Assembly (NCBI GenBank): GCA_038320345.1
Contig: JBBQED010000010.1
Span: forward strand, 62,001 to 126,000
Origin: JBBQED01 sp038320345
GTDB taxonomy: Bacteria; Bacteroidota; Bacteroidia; AKYH767-A; OLB10
Direction of reading: 5' to 3'
Length of the DNA: 64,000 bases
Positions within the stretch are counted from its first letter, which is position 1. The number at the start of each line of letters is the position of its first letter. Position numbers and translations under genes: made by a program. Of this stretch, positions 1-10,000 are shown piece by piece. Under the pieces are notes generated by a model that worked only from the letters and a program-made list of their open reading frames with translations, had not been told where the DNA came from and searched no databases.

Positions 1-1
1 G

Positions 2-2035
2 CGTTATGTAAATTGTCCTCCAGGTTCTATTTGTTCGAATTCATTTCCAGCTTATACCGATACGATTTATAGTGCAATTGGAAACAGCACGTGGTATTCT
101 TTTACTCCTGATACAACAGGTTCCTATGAAATCAGTACTTGTTTTCCGAGCAACACTTGCAATACTAGAATCTGGGTGTATGATCATTGCTTGAATTTGC
201 AATGGGATAGTTTGATTTACGGTACCACTTATTTTAATGATAGTGCATGTGGACAACAAGCTTTTATTGCCGCAGGAATGTTTGTAGGACAAACCTATTA
301 TATAAGAATTGGAGGGGATTCTAGTTGTGTGGATTCCACCATCACGTGGCAAATGATTTTTGGAGGACAAGTAGTAGGTTGTACTGATCCAACAGCGTGT
401 AACTATGATCCTCTAGCTACAATTGATAATGGAAGTTGTTTAGCTCCGGGTGATCCGGGATGTAATCACGGACCTGATTTGGTAGTGAATGAAAATATTT
501 TGAGAAACTCACTTAGCGTTTCCTATGTGAATGGAAATGATGCTTGTTTGATTGGTGAAGGATGTTTGTCTGGATATGGGCAGCGAGAAGTCATCAACTT
601 CAGTACGCACATCAGTAATAATGGCGATCTGGATTATTATATTGGTATACCACAACCTGGTAATCCGCAGTTTGTTTTAGATCAATGCCATGGTCACTGG
701 CATTATGTAGGATATGCGAAGTATGAATTGTATGATTCTTTACAGAATAAAATGCAGTCAGGTTTTAAGAATGGATTTTGTGTTCTTGATTTAGGTTGCT
801 TTACTGGTACTGCAAAATTTGGTTGTGGAAATATGGGAATTACCGCCGGTTGTTTTGATGAATATGGAGCAGGACTTGCTTGTCAGTGGATTGATATTAC
901 TGGAATTCCTGACGGACATTACTCACTCGTAGTAAAAGTTAACTGGGACCATTCTCCCGATAAAGCAGGACGCGTTGAACAAAGCTATGACAACAATACC
1001 GGAATTGTTTGTTTCAATTTAAGTCATTCTGGAGGAGTTGGAATGGTTACATTAGATCCTATCTGTACTCCGATTATTGATTGTGCCGGAGATACTTTCG
1101 GGTTGGCTACAAAAGATTGTATTGGGAATTGTAATGGATCAAGATTGAAAGGTGATCTGGATGTAGATGCGGATCTTGATTCACTAGATATGATTCAATA
1201 TATGAATGATATTGTGAATGGAATAGCAAGCACTCCATGTAGTGATTTAAGTGGAGATGGTTTGTTGACGGTAACAGATGCTGCTCGCGTGAATGGTTGT
1301 GTGCGTGATTCAGCAGGAACACATAGTCATGGTTCTGGTACTCAAGTTACACATCCGCATTGTGAGTTTCCCTATAATCTGATCAACATCAATGATACTA
1401 TCCAATTAGGAATTGAAGCTATAAATACCGGATTGAAATACATAGATTTAAAAATCTTGAATCCAAATTGTAGTCTGTTGGGAATTGATTTTACCATGAG
1501 CGGATTGATTATCGATTCTGTAAATGTTCTTCAAGTGGCATATACTCCGTTAATCACCTTTAATGCACTCAGTGGACGCGTTGCAGTACTTGCAGCAGAC
1601 GAAAATTCCTATGGAAAGCAACAAATTCCAATTGCACTTTTGAGGGTTTATTATAACTCTTTAACTTCGAATACCATCTGTGTGCAATCCATTCAATCTG
1701 CATTAAATCAGGATTACGAAGAAACCGTGAAATCAATTTTTGATGGATGTGTATCAATTACTGGGGTAGGTCATGTTTACAACAGTACTATGATCACAGC
1801 CCAGCCAAATCCTACTAGCGGAATAATTATTTTAAAAACGGAAATTTTAAATGCGCAACAGGCGGAGATTGAAATTTACGATGCAATGGGTAAACTGATG
1901 TTGAGTAGTACTGACCAACTTAATAACGGGAATGGAACCCTCATTGATTTGAGTAAATTTAGAAATGGAGTCTATCTGATGCAGATCAGAACTAAAGAAA
2001 TCACCGTAACACAAAGAGTGGTGTTAACAAGATGA
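2..2035 (+). CDS. Secreted lysyl-oxidase-like protein with T9SS sorting domain (5' partial)
   Basis: The frame is open from base 2, so the start lies outside the window. Order of parts: a beta-sandwich-like Cys/Gly region (to about base 380), a GCTDPTACNYDP linker of the type common in Bacteroidota secreted proteins, a lysyl oxidase domain (about 475-1020), a dockerin-like Asp/Asn-rich EF-hand pair (about 1145-1300), then a C-terminal type A T9SS sorting domain starting near QPNPTSG. The copper motif CHGHWH lies at 686-703. The lysine (767-769) and tyrosine (863-865) that align with the two residues forming the lysyl tyrosylquinone cofactor in animal LOX are both present, followed by CQWIDITGIPDG as in LOX. 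Family knowledge: LOX oxidises lysine side chains to aldehydes. Export to the surface through T9SS is inferred. Confidence 0.85.
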   Translation, partial: RYVNCPPGSICSNSFPAYTDTIYSAIGNSTWYSFTPDTTGSYEISTCFPSNTCNTRIWVYDHCLNLQWDSLIYGTTYFNDSACGQQAFIAAGMFVGQTYYIRIGGDSSCVDSTITWQMIFGGQVVGCTDPTACNYDPLATIDNGSCLAPGDPGCNHGPDLVVNENILRNSLSVSYVNGNDACLIGEGCLSGYGQREVINFSTHISNNGDLDYYIGIPQPGNPQFVLDQCHGHWHYVGYAKYELYDSLQNKMQSGFKNGFCVLDLGCFTGTAKFGCGNMGITAGCFDEYGAGLACQWIDITGIPDGHYSLVVKVNWDHSPDKAGRVEQSYDNNTGIVCFNLSHSGGVGMVTLDPICTPIIDCAGDTFGLATKDCIGNCNGSRLKGDLDVDADLDSLDMIQYMNDIVNGIASTPCSDLSGDGLLTVTDAARVNGCVRDSAGTHSHGSGTQVTHPHCEFPYNLININDTIQLGIEAINTGLKYIDLKILNPNCSLLGIDFTMSGLIIDSVNVLQVAYTPLITFNALSGRVAVLAADENSYGKQQIPIALLRVYYNSLTSNTICVQSIQSALNQDYEETVKSIFDGCVSITGVGHVYNSTMITAQPNPTSGIIILKTEILNAQQAEIEIYDAMGKLMLSSTDQLNNGNGTLIDLSKFRNGVYLMQIRTKEITVTQRVVLTR

Positions 2036-2076
2036 TCGATTTAAAAAATTAAATTTTCTGCAAAGATCAGTACAAT

Positions 2077-2117
2077 AAAAAAAGGCTGTCGCATACATAA
2101 GCGACAGCCTTTTTTAT
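2077..2117. terminator. Bidirectional intrinsic terminator between convergent genes
   Basis: A ten-base perfect stem, AGGCTGTCGC (2083-2092) with GCGACAGCCT (2101-2110), has an eight-base loop. It is flanked by an A run on the left and a T run on the right, so it can end both the lysyl-oxidase-like gene (+) and hutU (-). Confidence 0.9.
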
Positions 2118-2143
2118 TACTTTAATTTTTTCCTTTCCTATAA

Positions 2144-3820
2144 TTATTTCAGTCGCTCAGTAATATCTAAACGGAATTTTCGTGCAGTATCTTTTGCGAT
2201 ATCATATCCAGCATCAGCATGACGGATTACACCCATAGCCGGGTCGTTATGAAGTACTCTTTTTAATCTTCTTGCAGCATCTTCAGTTCCATCAGCAACA
2301 ATCACCATCCCGGCATGAATGGAATATCCCATTCCAACACCACCGCCATGATGTAAGCTCACCCAGGAGGCACCACCAGCAGTATTAATTAGGGCATTCA
2401 GAATTGGCCAATCCGCTACAGCATCCGAGCCATCGAGCATTGCTTCCGTTTCTCTATTCGGACTTGCCACAGAACCTGTATCTAGATGATCACGACCGAT
2501 AACGATGGGTGCTTTTACTTTTCCTGTTCTTACCAATTCGTTAAAAGCGAGTCCTGCTTTTTCGCGATCACCTTGTCCGATCCAACAAATTCGTGCTGGT
2601 AAACCTTGAAATGCGATACGTTCTTGAGCCATTTTTATCCAGCGATGTAAACCTTTATCATCAGGAAATAATTTCAGAATCGCCTCGTCCGTTACACGAA
2701 TATCTTCAGGATCTCCAGAAAGTGCAGCCCAACGGAAAGGACCTTTACCCTCACAAAATAATGGACGGATATATGCCGGAACAAATCCTGGAAAGTCGAA
2801 TGCATTTTTAACGCCGCGTTCCTGCGCTCTTGCTCGTAAATTATTACCATAATCAAAGGTAACAGCGCCCATACTTTGAAGATCCAACATTAGCTGTACA
2901 TGCATTGCCATTGCATCGTAGGCGAGATCAATATATTGTTTTGGATTTTTTTCACGCAAAACATTCGCTTCTTCATTACTTAACCCTTCTGGTAAATATC
3001 CAACTAAAGGATCATGTGCTGAAGTTTGATCAGTAAGCACATCAGGAACAATATTTCTTTCTTTTAAACGCTTCAGCAATTGAATGGCAGTACAGATTAC
3101 ACCAATTGATTTATTTTCTCCGTTGGCTTTAAAAGCTAATGCACGATCAATTGCTTTATCAATATCCTTTTCAATAAAATCAAGATAACGCGTTTCAACT
3201 CTTTTCTGTGCTCTCCACTCTTCTACTTCAGCAGCTAAACAAACTCCATCGGCCATCGTGATGGCTAAAGGCTGAGCACCACCCATTCCTCCAAGTCCTG
3301 CTGTAACGCAAAGTCTTCCTTTCAGTGAACCTGCAAAATGTTTTTCAGCAAGAGCATTAAATGTTTCGTAAGTGCCTTGTACGATTCCTTGAGAACCAAT
3401 ATAAATCCATGAGCCAGCAGTCATCTGACCATACATCATGAGACCTTTCTTTTCCAGTTCATCAAAATGTTCCCATGTAGCCCATTTAGGTACCAGTTGT
3501 GAATTACTGATGATCACGCGTGGGGCATCTTTATGCGTTGGCAAAATAGCCACCGGCTTACCACTCTGTATTAAAAGTGTTTCATCTTCATTTAGATCTT
3601 TAAGCGCTTTCACTATCAGATGAAATGCTTCTGCATTACGTGCTGCTTTTCCACGGCCACCATAAACAATCAGATCTTCGGGACGTTCAGCAACATCAGG
3701 ATCGAGATTATTGCAAAGCATTCTCAATGCCGCTTCCTGAACCCAGCCTTTGCAACTTATTGTTGTTCCGGTAGGCGTTATTGAAGTACTGAGATCTAGT
3801 TTTTCTGAAAGCGTTTCCAT
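2144..3820 (-). CDS. hutU: Urocanate hydratase
   Basis: At 558 aa this matches the family length and is conserved throughout. It carries YGGRGKAARN near the N-terminus, the central AGLGGMGGAQPLA dinucleotide-binding region, and FCEGKGPFRWAALSGDPEDI around the conserved cysteine segment. The enzyme hydrates urocanate to imidazolonepropionate with a tightly bound NAD+, the second step of histidine degradation, in the cytosol. No other hut gene is adjacent, so the pathway is dispersed or partly elsewhere in the genome. The start at 3820 gives METLSEKL, a usual length of N-terminus. Confidence 0.97.
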   Translation of the reverse strand: METLSEKLDLSTSITPTGTTISCKGWVQEAALRMLCNNLDPDVAERPEDLIVYGGRGKAARNAEAFHLIVKALKDLNEDETLLIQSGKPVAILPTHKDAPRVIISNSQLVPKWATWEHFDELEKKGLMMYGQMTAGSWIYIGSQGIVQGTYETFNALAEKHFAGSLKGRLCVTAGLGGMGGAQPLAITMADGVCLAAEVEEWRAQKRVETRYLDFIEKDIDKAIDRALAFKANGENKSIGVICTAIQLLKRLKERNIVPDVLTDQTSAHDPLVGYLPEGLSNEEANVLREKNPKQYIDLAYDAMAMHVQLMLDLQSMGAVTFDYGNNLRARAQERGVKNAFDFPGFVPAYIRPLFCEGKGPFRWAALSGDPEDIRVTDEAILKLFPDDKGLHRWIKMAQERIAFQGLPARICWIGQGDREKAGLAFNELVRTGKVKAPIVIGRDHLDTGSVASPNRETEAMLDGSDAVADWPILNALINTAGGASWVSLHHGGGVGMGYSIHAGMVIVADGTEDAARRLKRVLHNDPAMGVIRHADAGYDIAKDTARKFRLDITERLK

Positions 3821-3927
3821 AAGTGCAGGCTTATTTTTTAGATTCCTTTCAAAGTATACTTCTCGAAAGGCAACTGATTGAATGAGGATTAAAATTTACA
3901 ACGTCAAGCAAATTGAGTTATCCGTGA

Positions 3928-4095
3928 CTATGGGGTTTTTTTGATTTTTTCACCCGTACGATTTCTCCAAGGGCAATGTTTACATCCATTCTGACAACAA
4001 TAACCTCGTTTAAGATGGTATTTTTCTGTAAACACTACATAGCCTTCCGGACTTAGGTAGAAGTCTTCTTTTTCAAATTTATCATGGAAAGCCAT
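3928..4095 (-). CDS. DUF5522 family small protein
   Basis: About 55 aa from the ATG at 4095. The core is EDFYLSPEGYVVFTEKYHLKRGYCCQNGCKHCPW, a small Cys-rich module (CC-x3-GC-x2-C) typical of DUF5522 proteins and possibly metal binding. A longer reading from 4227 exists, but its first 44 residues look non-conserved and overlap the promoter region of the divergent gene, so the internal start is preferred. The function is unknown. Confidence 0.75.
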   Translation of the reverse strand: MAFHDKFEKEDFYLSPEGYVVFTEKYHLKRGYCCQNGCKHCPWRNRTGEKIKKTP

Positions 4096-4196
4096 ATGCA
4101 AAGTTCGTGAATTGATTGTATTTATACCAAAGATGTTAGTTGATATCCCTGTTGATTTCTCAGAAATAATTTTAAATTTCGTGATTAAGGGCTGGA

Positions 4197-4204
4197 TATC
4201 TTTG
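4197..4204 (+). promoter_or_regulatory. Bacteroidota-type -7 promoter element
   Basis: TATCTTTG fits the TAnnTTTG consensus of the phylum's primary sigma factor. It lies 25 bases before the ATG of the DUF3332 lipoprotein. No clear -33 TTG is seen. Confidence 0.6.
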
Positions 4205-4228
4205 ACCAAGTATAAAACCCCAATCACT

Positions 4229-4816
4229 ATGAAAAAGTTTAGTCGTAATTTCCTGATTATTATGTGTTGTTGTGCAACTCTGCTCCAAAGCGGATGTTAT
4301 GGTAAATTTGCTCTTACCGGAAAGCTTTATGATTGGAATGGACAGATAGGGGACAAATTCGTGAATTCACTCGTGTTTTTTGTCCTATGTGTAATTCCTG
4401 TTTATCCTGCAGCAGCATTTGTAGATGCGGTGATCTTCAACCTGATTGAGTTCTGGTCGGGCAGTAATCCTATTGCCATGAAAGAAGGACAGCATGAAGA
4501 GCAATTGATCACCAAGAACGGAGTAGATTACAAAATGGAAGCTACTAAAAACCAATTGACTATTACCACTCTTTCGGGAAAGCATCTCGGTAAAAAAGTA
4601 AATTTCGTGTACACTTCTGAGAACCGTACATGGAACATCGAAAAAGAAGGAGAACTGATTGCCATCGGAAGACTGGAGGAAGGTGTTGATGGACAACCTA
4701 TTGCTCGTATTTTTAAAGATGCTCATCATTCTATTACAGTTGCCCTTCCGGCAGATGAAGCAGCATTGGCAACACAAATGCAGTTGCTCCGCGACGGAAA
4801 CGTTGCTGCGCATTAA
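4229..4816 (+). CDS. DUF3332 family lipoprotein
   Basis: 195 aa from the ATG at 4229. A lipoprotein signal peptide ends at LQSGC (Cys about residue 22), followed by the family core with YDWNG, GDKFVNSLVFF, a hydrophobic segment and FWSGSNPIA. The C-terminal half is a soluble domain of no known activity. An in-frame ATG at 4112 would add a non-conserved leader overlapping the promoter element and the divergent DUF5522 gene, so it is rejected. The protein is predicted to be envelope-anchored. Its role is unknown. Confidence 0.8.
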   Translation: MKKFSRNFLIIMCCCATLLQSGCYGKFALTGKLYDWNGQIGDKFVNSLVFFVLCVIPVYPAAAFVDAVIFNLIEFWSGSNPIAMKEGQHEEQLITKNGVDYKMEATKNQLTITTLSGKHLGKKVNFVYTSENRTWNIEKEGELIAIGRLEEGVDGQPIARIFKDAHHSITVALPADEAALATQMQLLRDGNVAAH

Positions 4817-4846
4817 TTCCTCACCCTCATTCTATAATTTTAGGCC

Positions 4847-5722
4847 ATGTTAAAAAAGACATGGCCTTTTTTATTTTCGGTTCCTACGGATCTGGTGAAT
4901 CATGATTCTTTGAAGGATGCTGGAATAACCTTAAAAGTCCTGCGACTGGATAAGATTCATCCCGTTACTGGTGGAAATAAATGGTTCAAGCTTTTGTATA
5001 ATCTTGACAAAGTACAGCAACAAGGTAGTACAGGCGTGCTCACTTTCGGAGGAGCTTTTTCCAATCATATTGCTGCAACTGCTGAGGCATGCGCTGAATT
5101 CGGGATTCCATCCATTGGAATTATTAGAGGGGAAGAAAGCGCGAAAAGTAATAACACCTTGTCAAGAGTTTTGAAAAACGGAATGCGTTTGAAATTTGTA
5201 GATCGGAATTCCTATCGTGAATTTCGAAATCCTGAAACATGGAGTTCTTTAAAAGATGAATTTGGTGATGTTTTTATTATTCCCGAAGGCGGATCTAATG
5301 AAGAAGGTATAAAGGGCTGTGAACTAATCGCTGATCTGATTCCGGAAGGTACGGATCATATTTTTTTGCCCGTAGGTACTGGTGCAACAATGCGAGGACT
5401 ACTCCTCGGAATGAATGGTAAAAGTATCGTAACGGGAATTGCTGTGGTGAATGCGCTGGATAGTTTGAAGGATCAGTTTGTTGAATTTCATTCCGACAGT
5501 TGGAACTTGCTCGATTATTCTTTCGGGGCTTATGCACGAAAAAATAGCTTGTTAGAGGAATTTGTAGCTAAATTTAACTTGGAACAGGAGTTTAGCATAG
5601 AGCCACTCTACACAGGCAGGATGTTTTATGCAATTTTTGATTTGTTAGGTCAGGGGAAATTGGTTCCGGGTAATACTATTGTAGCCATTCATACCGGCGG
5701 AAGGCAATACCTTTCGTTTTAA
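4847..5722 (+). CDS. PLP-dependent ACC deaminase / D-cysteine desulfhydrase family enzyme
   Basis: 291 aa. It contains TGGNKWFKL (the lysine at about residue 45 is the expected PLP Schiff base), GGAFSNHIAA for substrate carboxylate contact, and the glycine loop PVGTGATMRG that holds the PLP phosphate. This is a fold-type II PLP enzyme. The family includes 1-aminocyclopropane-1-carboxylate deaminase and D-cysteine desulfhydrase. Sequence alone does not separate the two, and bacterial members without ACC context usually act on D-cysteine (inference). The gene starts 30 bases after the DUF3332 stop and may be co-transcribed. Confidence 0.85.
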   Translation: MLKKTWPFLFSVPTDLVNHDSLKDAGITLKVLRLDKIHPVTGGNKWFKLLYNLDKVQQQGSTGVLTFGGAFSNHIAATAEACAEFGIPSIGIIRGEESAKSNNTLSRVLKNGMRLKFVDRNSYREFRNPETWSSLKDEFGDVFIIPEGGSNEEGIKGCELIADLIPEGTDHIFLPVGTGATMRGLLLGMNGKSIVTGIAVVNALDSLKDQFVEFHSDSWNLLDYSFGAYARKNSLLEEFVAKFNLEQEFSIEPLYTGRMFYAIFDLLGQGKLVPGNTIVAIHTGGRQYLSF

Positions 5723-5778
5723 CACGTACTTGTTAATAGTGCAACCATACTGATAGGAATACAAGGCATGATGATACC

Positions 5779-5786
5779 TAGTTTTG
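5779..5786 (+). promoter_or_regulatory. Bacteroidota-type -7 element for the glucosaminidase gene
   Basis: TAGTTTTG (TAnnTTTG) lies 16 bases before the ATG at 5803, which predicts a very short 5' leader. Confidence 0.5.
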
Positions 5787-5802
5787 TTATGGGTAAAAAA
5801 TT

Positions 5803-6819
5803 ATGAGAAAGACAGGAATATTATACTTGGTGATTGGCTTATTGACCATCGCTATTAACCAAGTCCCGGCACAGGCGGAAGGGAAACGCATGACTGCAGA
5901 TGAATATATTCGTCAATTCCGAGATGCAGCTGTTGCGGATATGAAAAAGACGGGAGTGCCTGCGAGTATCACGCTTGCGCAAGGAATGTATGAATCTGAT
6001 TATGGAAATAGTCCTTTGGCTAAAGAAGCAAATAATCATTTCGGCATTAAGTGCCATAAAGAGTGGAGTGGACCTACTTATCATCAGGATGATGATGCTA
6101 GAGATGAATGTTTCCGTAAATATGCTGAGGTAAAAGAATCTTATGATGATCATTCTTATTTTTTAAGAAGCAGAGTGCGTTATAGTTTTCTTTTTAATCT
6201 GGAAATTACGGATTACAAAGGCTGGGCTCATGGATTAAAAAAAGCAGGCTATGCAACTAACCCGGTTTATGCCAGTAAGCTGATTGAATTAATTGAACGC
6301 TATCATTTAGATGAACTCGATAAGAAAGGAGAAAATTTACCGGTTACAGAAAACAAAATTAAAGAGCCTGAACAAGAAATAAAGGCGGAGAAAAAACCTG
6401 CCCCTGGCGCTGATAATCCAACTGGAGCATTAGCGAATCCTGCAAAATCTCAACCCGCATACAGCAGTTCAACAACAATAAATAAAGTTCCTTTTGTTCG
6501 TGCTGTAAAAGGGGATACTTGGATAAAAATTTCTAAAGAAAATAATCTGGAGTTGTGGCAAGTCTTGGAGTTTAATGATGCACAGAAAAATGATGTGTTG
6601 AAACTCGGAGAAGTTGTATATGTAAAAACGAAGAAGAACAGATCAACTGTCGAATCTCATACCGTTAAACAAGGGGAAACGATGCGAACTATTTCTCAGT
6701 TATATGGTGTGAAGATGAACAAACTTTATAGGATGAATAAGCTTTCGGAAGATAAAGAATTAAGAGCAGGAGAGGTACTGAAATTGAACAAAACATTTTT
6801 CCTAGGTATTGCACTTTAG
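5803..6819 (+). CDS. Exported glucosaminidase with two LysM domains
   Basis: 338 aa. A signal peptide (about residues 1-25, ending QVPAQA) is followed by a glucosaminidase domain (about 32-170) with TLAQGMYESDYGNSPLA, whose glutamate is the likely catalytic acid, and NNHFGIKCH. A charged Pro/Lys linker then leads to two LysM peptidoglycan-binding repeats (about 231-275 and 283-330). It should cleave beta-1,4 bonds after N-acetylglucosamine in peptidoglycan, in the periplasm. This architecture is a standard Bacteroidota cell-wall remodelling enzyme. Confidence 0.92.
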   Translation: MRKTGILYLVIGLLTIAINQVPAQAEGKRMTADEYIRQFRDAAVADMKKTGVPASITLAQGMYESDYGNSPLAKEANNHFGIKCHKEWSGPTYHQDDDARDECFRKYAEVKESYDDHSYFLRSRVRYSFLFNLEITDYKGWAHGLKKAGYATNPVYASKLIELIERYHLDELDKKGENLPVTENKIKEPEQEIKAEKKPAPGADNPTGALANPAKSQPAYSSSTTINKVPFVRAVKGDTWIKISKENNLELWQVLEFNDAQKNDVLKLGEVVYVKTKKNRSTVESHTVKQGETMRTISQLYGVKMNKLYRMNKLSEDKELRAGEVLKLNKTFFLGIAL

Positions 6820-7063
6820 TTCGAAAAAACCAGTTCCAACAATACCGTTTTTCATTTTTAATATTTGTTATTTAAGCGATCATCGTTCGGAGTAATTGCG
6901 CATGTTTTCCTGTTAAGATGTATGAAATAGATCTACATTTAGAACATCTACCAACATTTCGATAGGATAGAATTCGGAATGAGGTTCCGGATTTTTAATA
7001 GTGCTAGTGTGGAGAGCATCAGCTCACGTAAATTAAAATCTCAAAAGTGAGACCTTAAGATCT
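6820..7063. other. Intergenic gap between convergent genes
   Basis: About 240 AT-rich bases between the glucosaminidase and adhesin stop codons. I see no gene, strong hairpin or repeat. Confidence 0.6.
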
Positions 7064-10000
7064 TTATCTCAGCAAGCTAAAAGTACCCCGATATTCGTAT
7101 GGTTTGCCATCAAGAGTAACGATACGGATCAAGTAAGTGTACACCCCTTCGGAGGCTTGCTGGCCATCAACGAATCCATCCCATGGTTGAAGTTGTGAAG
7201 CACTCTGATAGATCAGTTTTCCCCAGCGATCAAAAATTCGCATATCATACGACAAGGAATTAAGGACTGGTGTTCCATCAAAAAACACATCATTCTTGCC
7301 ATCATCATTTGGAGTAAAACCATTCGGAATAAACAGCGGTACAATTTGCAAAGTCATTTCTGTTTCGTCATAACACTCAACGCCATTCCATGCTTTCAGG
7401 CTGACTTTAATTTCACCCACATTCACAAAGCGATGCACTGGATTTTCATCTTCTGAACTCGTGTTGTCATCAAAACTCCATTTGTACCGAGTTGCATTTT
7501 TGGAAGTATTGGTAAATGAAATTTCAGAATTGAAAACACTCACAACTCTCGACGACGGAATAAAGGAAGCTATCGGAGGTAAAGGAGTGCTAGTAGTAAT
7601 TGTACTGGTATCTGAATCTTGGCAACCATATGGAGTAGTAATCAGTAGAGTTGCCAAGAAACTGCCTGTAGTTGGATAGGCATGAATAGGTTGATCAGAA
7701 GCTGAACTTGTTCCATCACCAAAGGTCCATAAGAATACAGATCCCGGGTCATATTGACTTTGATTATTGAATTTAATACTAACTTCTGTGCAGGAAATAA
7801 TCGCATCAGCACTAAAAGCTACTACGGGATTCGGATGTACCGTTACTAGATAGGCATCAGTAAGACTACACCCTTCAGGAGTTGTTACCGTAACTTTATA
7901 ATTATCACTGGTACTTACGAATATTGAATTTCCGGTAGACCCATCCGACCATAAATAAGTGCCTTGACCAGAGGTGGTGATAAGCGTAGTAGATGCACCA
8001 TCACAAAAATCATGATCTCCTGAGATGCTGATCAACGGGAGAGGATTCACTTTCAAATAGTAATCATCTGAACCTTTACAACCATTCGCATCTGTCACCG
8101 TAACTGTGTAAGTACCGTCGTATAGAACTTGTGTAGTGATTCCTGTTCCACCATTCGACCATTGATACTGACTGTATGCAGCGCTTGCATTTAACACAGC
8201 AGTTTCACCACTGCAAATTGCGGTAGGTCCCGTAATTAATGGAGTAGGTAATGAGTTTATTGCAACACTTCCTGAAGTACTATTTATGCATCCATTATTA
8301 TCAGTTACTGTAACGGTATAATTTCCTGCAGATCCTGTCCATAATCCAGGCAGAACTGATCCATCCGACCATTGATAAGAATTGAATACACCAGGAGTCA
8401 ACTGAATACTATCACCACTACATACTGCAACGCTTGTTGCTAATACTGGTTGTGGTAATGGATTCATATTTACCTGAGTAGTTTCTGAGCCAATGCAAGA
8501 ATTTGCATCGGTAACAGTAAGGGTATAAGAACCCGGTGCATTTACTACAATGGAGTTGCCAGTTGTTCCATCCGACCATGCATAGCTTGCATAACTTGTT
8601 ACAGATTGAAGGGTAGTACTGGTCCCACTGCAAAAAGATAAAGTTCCACTGAGTGTTGGAGTGGGTAAGCTATTTACCGTGAGGATTTCATTATCGGTAT
8701 TCTGACAGCCATTAGCATCTGTCACAGTTACCGTATAAGTTCCAGAAACAAGAGGAGCAATTTGTGCAGTTACTCCACCATTCGACCATAGATAATTGCT
8801 GAAACCACTGCCAGCATTAAAATCACCTGGATCACCTTGACAAACGATAAAGTCGCCCGTAATTTGTACTAACGGTAAGGCATTAACGCTAACAGTATGA
8901 TTGGAAGATGCTGAACAACTATTGGCATCCGTAACGGTAAGTGTATATGTTCCTGCTTGATTTACCCAAAGCGAAGAAGTGATGTTTCCTGTGGACCACA
9001 GATAATTTAATCCCGGGCTTGCAGCTGTTAATGCAGCCGAATCATTCTGACAGAAAGCGGTCATACCATTTATTGCAGGATTTGGAAGTGCATTCAATAT
9101 TATTGTTGCAGATGCAGTTCCTGTACAACCATTAGCAGCGGTAACGGTAACTGTAAATGGACCACCACTAGAGGTATTAATTTGCTGACCGGAAGCTCCG
9201 TTTGACCAAACATAATTTGAATAGCCAGCACCCGCATCCAACTGTGCTTGTGTGCCTGCGCAGAATGAAGTAGGCGCAGCGATGATGGGAGGAGTAAAAG
9301 GTAACATGTTCACCACAATCGATGCACTGCCCGTACAACCATTATTATCGGTAACAGTTGTGGTGTAAGTTCCAGAAGTGTTTACGATGTTGATTATGGA
9401 AGTTTGTCCTCCTGACCAGAGATAAGAAATGAATCCTGGAGGAGCATACAAAGTATCAGCAAGACCAGCACATCCTGCAGGATTTCCCGTGATGACAGGT
9501 ACAGGATTTGAATTTACAGTCACTGTTTGAGTGGTTGTAGAACTACAACCAGCAGAACTAACGGTAACCGTATACGAACCTGATGCAATTGCAGAAATAC
9601 TTTGTGTAACCGCACCATTCGACCATAAATAATTTGGAGCAGGATCAGCAGTAAGTGTGACTGTGCCACCCTGGCAAAAAGTAGTAGGGCCGGAAGTGGT
9701 AATATTGACGGTTAATCCCGTGACGGTGACTTGTACAGGACTGGAAATAGCGATGCAGTTCCCCCCATTATCAACTGTGACGATATAATTACCAGCGGTT
9801 AATACCGTAATGCTTCTTGTTGTGTCGCCTGTTGACCACAGATATGCATTACCTATATTGGAAGTGAGGGTTACAGAGTCCCCTGCACATAAATTTGTTG
9901 TTCCACTTGGGGTGATGATTGCCGTATTGGGAGCCCATTGTACGGAAGCTTGACTAGTAAATGCAAAGCAATCAACACCATTAAAGGTGTAGGCTACATA

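Noticed and set aside
41..370. 109-aa minus-strand frame
   Set aside because: Shadow of the partial lysyl-oxidase-like gene, whose frame is open through this region.
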